Origin: Paguma larvata
Lineage: Eukaryota; Chordata; Mammalia; Carnivora; Viverridae
Direction: 5' to 3'
Length of the DNA stretch: 64,000 bases
Assembly (NCBI GenBank): GCA_030068075.1
Contig: CM057826.1
Location: 95,841,804-95,905,803, forward strand
Part shown: in pieces, positions 58,806-64,000 of the stretch
How the letters are laid out: each line of letters opens with the position of its first letter
Position numbering within the stretch: position 1 is the first letter of the stretch
Made by a program: the position numbers and the translations under genes
Notes under the pieces: generated by a model
Told to the model about the DNA's origin: nothing
Database searches by the model: none
The model's input: the letters and a program-made list of their open reading frames with translations, nothing else

Positions 58806-60639
58806 TATCACCCTTCAGCAGTATTTCCCTATAACGTGTACTCAAAAACTACAAACATGGGAGGTAGGAGATGAAGAATGGGAAAATGTTTAAATTAAAA
58901 CTTTCAACTTGAACCTTCAAGTTTACTGGCAATTCCAGGGTTCAAATATAGAAGCAAAGCTTGTCCCATTTCACCCTGATCAATGTGTTCCTGTAAGGTA
59001 GGCGAGCCATTAGCCTCCTCATCCTCAAAGTCTACTCTGCCTTGCTCAGACTTAGTTGAGTAGGAGACCCTTTGCCTACTATTCCATGTAGGATAGGCCC
59101 AGATGACAGGTATTGTCCTAATGCAGAATGGATAGTTGTCATTGACAGCTCAGGTGTATTTGCAGAGAAGTTGTAGATCCTTTATTTTTGTAAGACCTCA
59201 TAAATTGTCTTATACCTTTTACTACTGAGAAGCCTGATAGGTTCGTAAGCCAGCCTGGGGTTCTTTGCACCCCTCCAGAAGCAGTGCATACCTTTCAGCA
59301 AGTTAGGTGATGAAGGAAGAAAATAGGATCCCCAATGGCCTTCATTTCCCCTCCCCTTGCAAAAAGTAAAACCTCAAATTCTCATATTGTCAAATTAGTT
59401 TGCATACTTTCTAGAAGAGTGGATTGATCAGTTTTAATTATGTACAGGTAAATGGTTAAGATAAATAGAATGTCGTATCTGGTTTCAGAAATATTTTCAA
59501 GAAGTTTTTATGTTTTGCCTTTGTCATGGAGAGTGTGTGAACTTTACTTTTGACTTTTGAGAAGTTCTGCTCTCCTCTGACACCCTAGGTTGCATTTGTG
59601 CTCCCATCTGAAGTCAATAGTGTCTCCTTAAAAACAACGTCAAGTTCCTTCCATGGGTGGAGTTGGCTAGGGGGCCTGAAAACCAGAGAGTAGTTCTCTG
59701 AAAAATAAAGCACATCCAGAGTTTCCTGGTTGGAATCCTTCTATGGAAATCCTGGCTCCACTCTCTCTACGCGTGTTGGAGGACAATTTATGGCAGTCAG
59801 TAAAGCAGCCAGAAAAAGATTCAGATTTTCTCTCTCCCATGCACATAGCATGATCACTTGGATTAACTGAAGACTTTTTTTTTTTTCCATTTGGACAAAC
59901 TTGAACACATGGGAAAACCAAACAAATGTGGGGGAGGGGAAATGACAGGGACCAAGTCAGCAAAGAAAGACATCCTTCAGGTGGCAGGTTGGCAGGCTGC
60001 CCTGTTCCACGTGCCAAATCTGGAGGCACTGACCAGGTGGCAGCTGCCAGGCTGTTTCTTAAACTGGGATGACCTAAAGAGTGAGATTTTCTTCCCTAAG
60101 CTGCAGCGTGGGGATACTTGGGGTGAAGCTGGAAGGTAGCTTTGGCTTGTTAACGTGGGGACGTTCCACTTTAGAATCAATACGCAGTACCAAACCAACT
60201 CAGAATGCACCAGCAGAGCCAATCACAATGTGTCCTACAAGTTCTTTTGAATATTAAGCACAAGTTCCTAAGACCCTTTATATCATGTATCCCTATCCTT
60301 TTCCATTGGGCAAGAGAGAGAAATGGTCCTTTCAGAAAGTATATTTATCTGAATCAAATAAAATGGCACTTATCCAGAGGCTATTGTCTTATCAGCCAAA
60401 CCATCTGGCTCACTGCTGAGAAACCAGGAGTAAGAGTTTTCACTACCTAAAAATTCACATGACATAGTACATGCTCTGAACTGCACGAGGTGAGTCATGG
60501 ACTAGACCTTTACATCTTTGTTCAGAGCTTATTTACTGATGTTGCAAACATAGTTCTACTTAGTTTTAAGTTTCATTCGTTTGGAAGAAGGCAAGGAAAA
60601 GAGACAAAACTAGAGACAGGCAGACATTACCTACCAGAA
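58806..60639. other. unassigned non-coding sequence
   Basis: A 120-codon frame (59667-60029, -) and shorter ones overlap on both strands without recognisable domains. A T run lies at 59877-59886. No named repeat. Confidence 0.5.
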
Positions 60640-60755
60640 AACAAGCTCTGGGAGGGAAAGATCCTGTCTGTTTTATTCACTGCCAAATCCCCAGTGTCTA
60701 GAACACTAGTAGGCATAGATTAGGTGCTTGCAAATATTTGCTGAGTTGATTAATG
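60640..60755 (+). mobile_element. L2 LINE, 3' end
   Basis: 'ggagggaaagatcctgtctgttttattcactgccaaatccccagtgtctagaacactagtaggcatagattaggtgcttgcaaatatttgctgagttgatta' is a typical L2 3' terminus in sense orientation. Confidence 0.8.
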
Positions 60756-61119
60756 AGGAGTGATGAAAAGCATTGGTTTTTAGGGACAGTCTGTTAGGGA
60801 ATAGTAGAAAAAAAGAGAGGAAGAAGAGGGGAGAGAAGAAGGTGGGGACCTCATGAAACACACTAGTCAAGAACTGTTTGAACAGCATCAAAAGAGTCTG
60901 CATACACTGAAAGTTCTTGAGAACATCATTGTCTTACAGCTTAGATGATGAAGATGATGATGAAATGATGGATGTTTATTATGACCTTAAATCATCAAGA
61001 CATCAAAAATATACAAATTAAAATGCATTCATTATCGCCTTTTCAAGGCACAGAAATAACAAAATATCTGAAAGATATTTTCCAAACATATGACTGTAAT
61101 TGCTTTAAAATTTAAATTT
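60756..61119. other. unassigned sequence with a short GAT repeat
   Basis: A purine-rich patch lies at 60806-60845 and about five GAT/GAA triplets at 60944-60965. No gene is seen. Confidence 0.55.
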
Positions 61120-61371
61120 CTAAAATTTAATATTTTCTTTTTTTAAAAAAATAATGTTTATTTTTGAGAGAGACAGAGAGAGAGACAGAGCATGAGTGGG
61201 GGAAAGGCAGAGAGAGAGGGAGACACAGCATGAGAAGCAGGCTCCAGGCTCGGAGCTGTCAGCACAGAGTCCCAAGTGGGGCTCAAACCCACCAACCATG
61301 AGATCATGACCTGAGCTGAAGTCGACTGCTTAATGAACTGAGCTACCCAAGCGTCCCTAAAATTTAATATT
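61120..61371 (-). mobile_element. feliform CAN SINE with 15-bp target duplication
   Basis: Body about 61136-61356, reverse orientation, head 'taatgaactgagctacccaagcgtcc'. Perfect flanks 'ctaaaatttaatatt' at 61120-61134 and 61357-61371. Confidence 0.94.
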
Positions 61372-61375
61372 CCCT

Positions 61376-61615
61376 GTATTTCATTTCATTTCATTTATTT
61401 ATTTTGAGAGAGAGAGGGTCTAAGTGAGCAAAAGGCAGAGAGAGAGGGACAGAGAGGGAAGCCCATAATGGGCAAAGAAGGAGAGAGAGAGAGAAGTGGG
61501 ACTCACCTGAAGCAAGGATGGAGCTCACCAATGAGGGGCCCAAAGTCACAAACCCTGAGATCATGACCTGGCCTGAAATCTGATGTTTAACCGACTAAGC
61601 CAACCAAGTGACCCT
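61376..61615 (-). mobile_element. older, diverged CAN SINE
   Basis: Reverse orientation, starting in TTCAT/TTTAT units and GA-rich text, with 'gagatcatgacctggcctgaaa' and head 'taaccgactaagccaaccaagtgaccc'. The body between differs from the other eleven copies (for example 'gggactcacctgaagcaagg'), suggesting an older subfamily. It directly abuts the previous SINE. Confidence 0.82.
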
Positions 61616-64000
61616 GAGATTTTCTGAATTTTAAATTTCTTTTTTTTTTTATTTTACATTTCTACATTCACAAACATAGAACACAAATTACCACAATGAC
61701 AACAGATTAACAAAGCTGATGGAGAAGTTACTATATTAGCAAAGGCGCACAGAGTATCTACCATTCTGTTTCCTTCCACTTGCATATAGCTAGAAGGATC
61801 ATACCCTTTGACATTCACACACCCCTGGCATTTTGTAGTCATAGCGCAACATAATTTGACTAACATCTAAAAGAGGCGAACAGTGCTGTGACCCACGTGG
61901 GACTGAAGGTTTCTCTGAACTTGGCATATTAGAGCACATTTCCAAAACATTTTTTAACCAGGGCGAGAAATCATGTGGTTTCAAATGCCAGAGCCCTCAA
62001 AATGGGGGAATCTACCCAAAGTTGAGCCACAGATTTGACTGGTTTTATGATTGCTTTGGGCTTTGGTTTCTCTGAGAAATGCTGAGATATTTGAAAGGAA
62101 TTTCAAGAAAAAAAGTTAATGTTAAAAATATCTATGAATTATTTTGACCTTCTGGAAAGAGTAAGCAGAAATCCTAAGAAAAGCCCAAGATCTCCATAGA
62201 ACACAAAAGGGGAAACACCCTACGTGTGCACTGTTACTGGTGGGCCAATAAGTCTCTCTGTTGACTCTCCAAGAGTTTGGTTTCTCAAAGAGAGAGACAT
62301 GGGGCAGAATGAAGGAAAAAGCAAAATAAAAAACTAATTTCCTAAATAGCAATTTTATTTCAATTTACCATATATATACTTACTCATAACCTAAAAATAT
62401 CCTTTGGAAAATCTTAGAAGTCAAGTGCTTACCTAATTGTCTGAAATGGAATGAGAAGAAATGGAGCTGGAAGAGTAAGAGGGTGCCTTTGCCTGTGAGT
62501 GAGCAGCCCAGCCCATCTGAGCTTCAGTATTGTGACAGAGAGGCAGAGAGTAGGGATGAACTTCTTGGGAGCCATCTTTGTAGGAACCTGGGATGCTATA
62601 ACAGAAGGACAAAAGTGATTACAGGGGTCTTAGAAGTGAGATCCTGTCACCTGACTCTGGGAGTGAAGGAGCAGGTCCTTGGTACCAGGAGCACCACAAG
62701 AATGGTTGGAAATATTGTAGGTGTCTGTTGCTTTGATCTGCCAGCACCTTCTTTTCTTGGTAAGAGTGTCTGTCACATTCCACATCGAAATGGAGAGGTT
62801 AATCATGGGTTCTTTCGGTCTCATTTTGAAATACCTAGAAGCAGACCCTGATAAAAGAATTCAGGTTCAAGTAGTTTATTTTGTCAGACAATACCAGCAG
62901 ACAATGGTAAGAGAGTAAGAACCTGAGAGAGGAGAGGGAAAGAATCCAATAAATGTCATGCCTTCAAGCTAGTGGACACTGCCCAAATAGAGCTCACACT
63001 TGCTGGAGAACTCTGGGAAACAACATAGAGCATGAGATTCAGAGTTTGTCCACACAAAAAGCAAGAGTACTGGGGTCGTTACATACCTGAGGGCAAATCC
63101 CAGGAACTTCTGGTCTACCCTGCATAAAGCCCAGATCAAACATTGGATGTGTGGCAGGTGAGCAATCAAAGAGTGAAGGTCAACCAGGTAAGGATGGTGG
63201 TACTGACAACTTCCACTATACCTTCCTTCTTCCCCTGTTAAAAGCCAAGTCCATCGGAACACACGTGATTGGTCTTCCAGGGTGCATAACCAGTGCAGTA
63301 CCAATGCAAGTCCTCTGATTTCTGTACATGGAATGATAAATCCTTTCTTTCCACTGTAGTTGTAGAGTGAGACCAAGTCAGCCTAGAGTTGGCATTTAAG
63401 CACCTTTCTTGGCACTATAGGAAAGCTCATTTACAGGAGGAAAGAATGAGGCCAACATACAGAAGGAAGAGACGGAAAATGAGAAACAGAATGAGAGAGA
63501 CAGCAATCACTAACAGCATTTTTCATTTGAAGTCCAGTTTCATTTGGATGCAGCTTGATCTGAAGCCAGTTTCACTTCTGGATATCTTAAATATGAACCA
63601 ATACATTCCTTTTGTTTTCTTGCTTAAGCCAGCTATTATTTGTAATCAAGAGAGTTTTGTCTACTATAGGAATAAAATGTCTTCTGCCATTTTCTTCTCC
63701 TACAAATACAGAGTTTGGATTTATCACTGAATTATATACCTGATAAAAAGCTGAGATACTTATGTTAAAGAAAGTCAAAGATATCTCATGTCATCTGGGA
63801 GTGGTTAAGCAGTGTGTCCCAAATTGAAAATGGGATTGGAGTGTGGGGGACACTGTGACAATAGGTGTCCCAGGCAAGGTTTAGGATGCCTTGGGAGGGA
63901 ACCCAGAGAATGAAAAATTCTATTCTGTTTCTTCTTATAGAATATTACACTTGAGAGCCAAGGAGAAAAAATAATTTTTTCCAATTTCCAAATTCTTGAG
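61616..64000. other. unassigned non-coding sequence
   Basis: No gene is seen. The stretch 62850-63250 ('ggttcaagtagtttattttgtc') may be an old LTR in reverse, but I cannot assign it. Frames of 113-135 codons on both strands (62483-62851, 62969-63376, 63389-63730) show no domain I recognise. Confidence 0.5.

Noticed and set aside
62969..63376. 135-codon open frame on the - strand
   Set aside because: No recognisable domain; part of the region looks like an old LTR.
1..64000. CRISPR arrays, operons, bacterial or phage islands
   Set aside because: Repeat content, CpG depletion and lack of dense coding mark the window as mammalian nuclear DNA; no regularly spaced repeats occur.

Overview
This window looks like ordinary non-coding nuclear DNA from a placental mammal of the cat branch of Carnivora. 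The strongest evidence is a dozen tRNA-derived CAN SINEs. Their consensus (a CTGGGTGGCTCAGTCGGTTAA-type head, a body reading 'ctgtgctgacagctcagagcc', and an AATAAATAAA tail) is the feliform type rather than the dog type. The other repeats are pan-mammalian fossils: L2, MIR, MER5/Charlie-type hAT elements, MLT1-type LTRs, old L1 and Tigger1. CpG is sparse and no CpG island is visible.

No protein-coding gene, exon or functional RNA gene can be supported. The longest open frames (183, 151 and 146 codons) are shadow-like, match no family I know, and partly overlap repeats. The only recognisable coding remains are those of dead transposons: a Tigger1 transposase in at least three frames and a piece of L1 ORF2 with in-frame stops. 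The window is either intergenic or deep intronic; nothing here decides which.

Layout. 1-10 kb: mostly unassigned sequence with one old repeat (3.9-4.4 kb), an L2 end (6.6 kb) and a SINE (7.6 kb). 10-20 kb: an MLT1 LTR, a long L2 copy (11-11.9 kb), two MIRs, a MER5A and a reverse MLT1 LTR. 20-35 kb: two SINEs, L2 copies at 25.9 and 29.5 kb, a SINE nested inside another SINE at 30.6-31.0 kb, hAT fragments and an L1 3' end. 35-47 kb: a mostly unassigned stretch ending in an L1 end, a near full-length Tigger1 (43.1-45.4 kb) and an MLT1 LTR. 47-64 kb: the densest part, with SINEs, an L2, a MIR interrupted by an apparent retroviral-type solo LTR (52.8-53.3 kb), an L1 with a SINE inside it (55.4-56.0 kb), an L1 ORF2 fragment with a SINE inside it (57.0-58.1 kb), and a SINE carrying a roughly 77-bp L1 tail (58.5-58.8 kb).

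The most informative content is the layering of insertions. Several target-site duplications can be read by eye and they fix the relative order of insertion. I found no sign of a new biological system. The findings concern insertion history, a few hairpins or palindromes, and an orientation bias of the SINEs. Family names come from recall of repeat consensus sequences, not from a database search.
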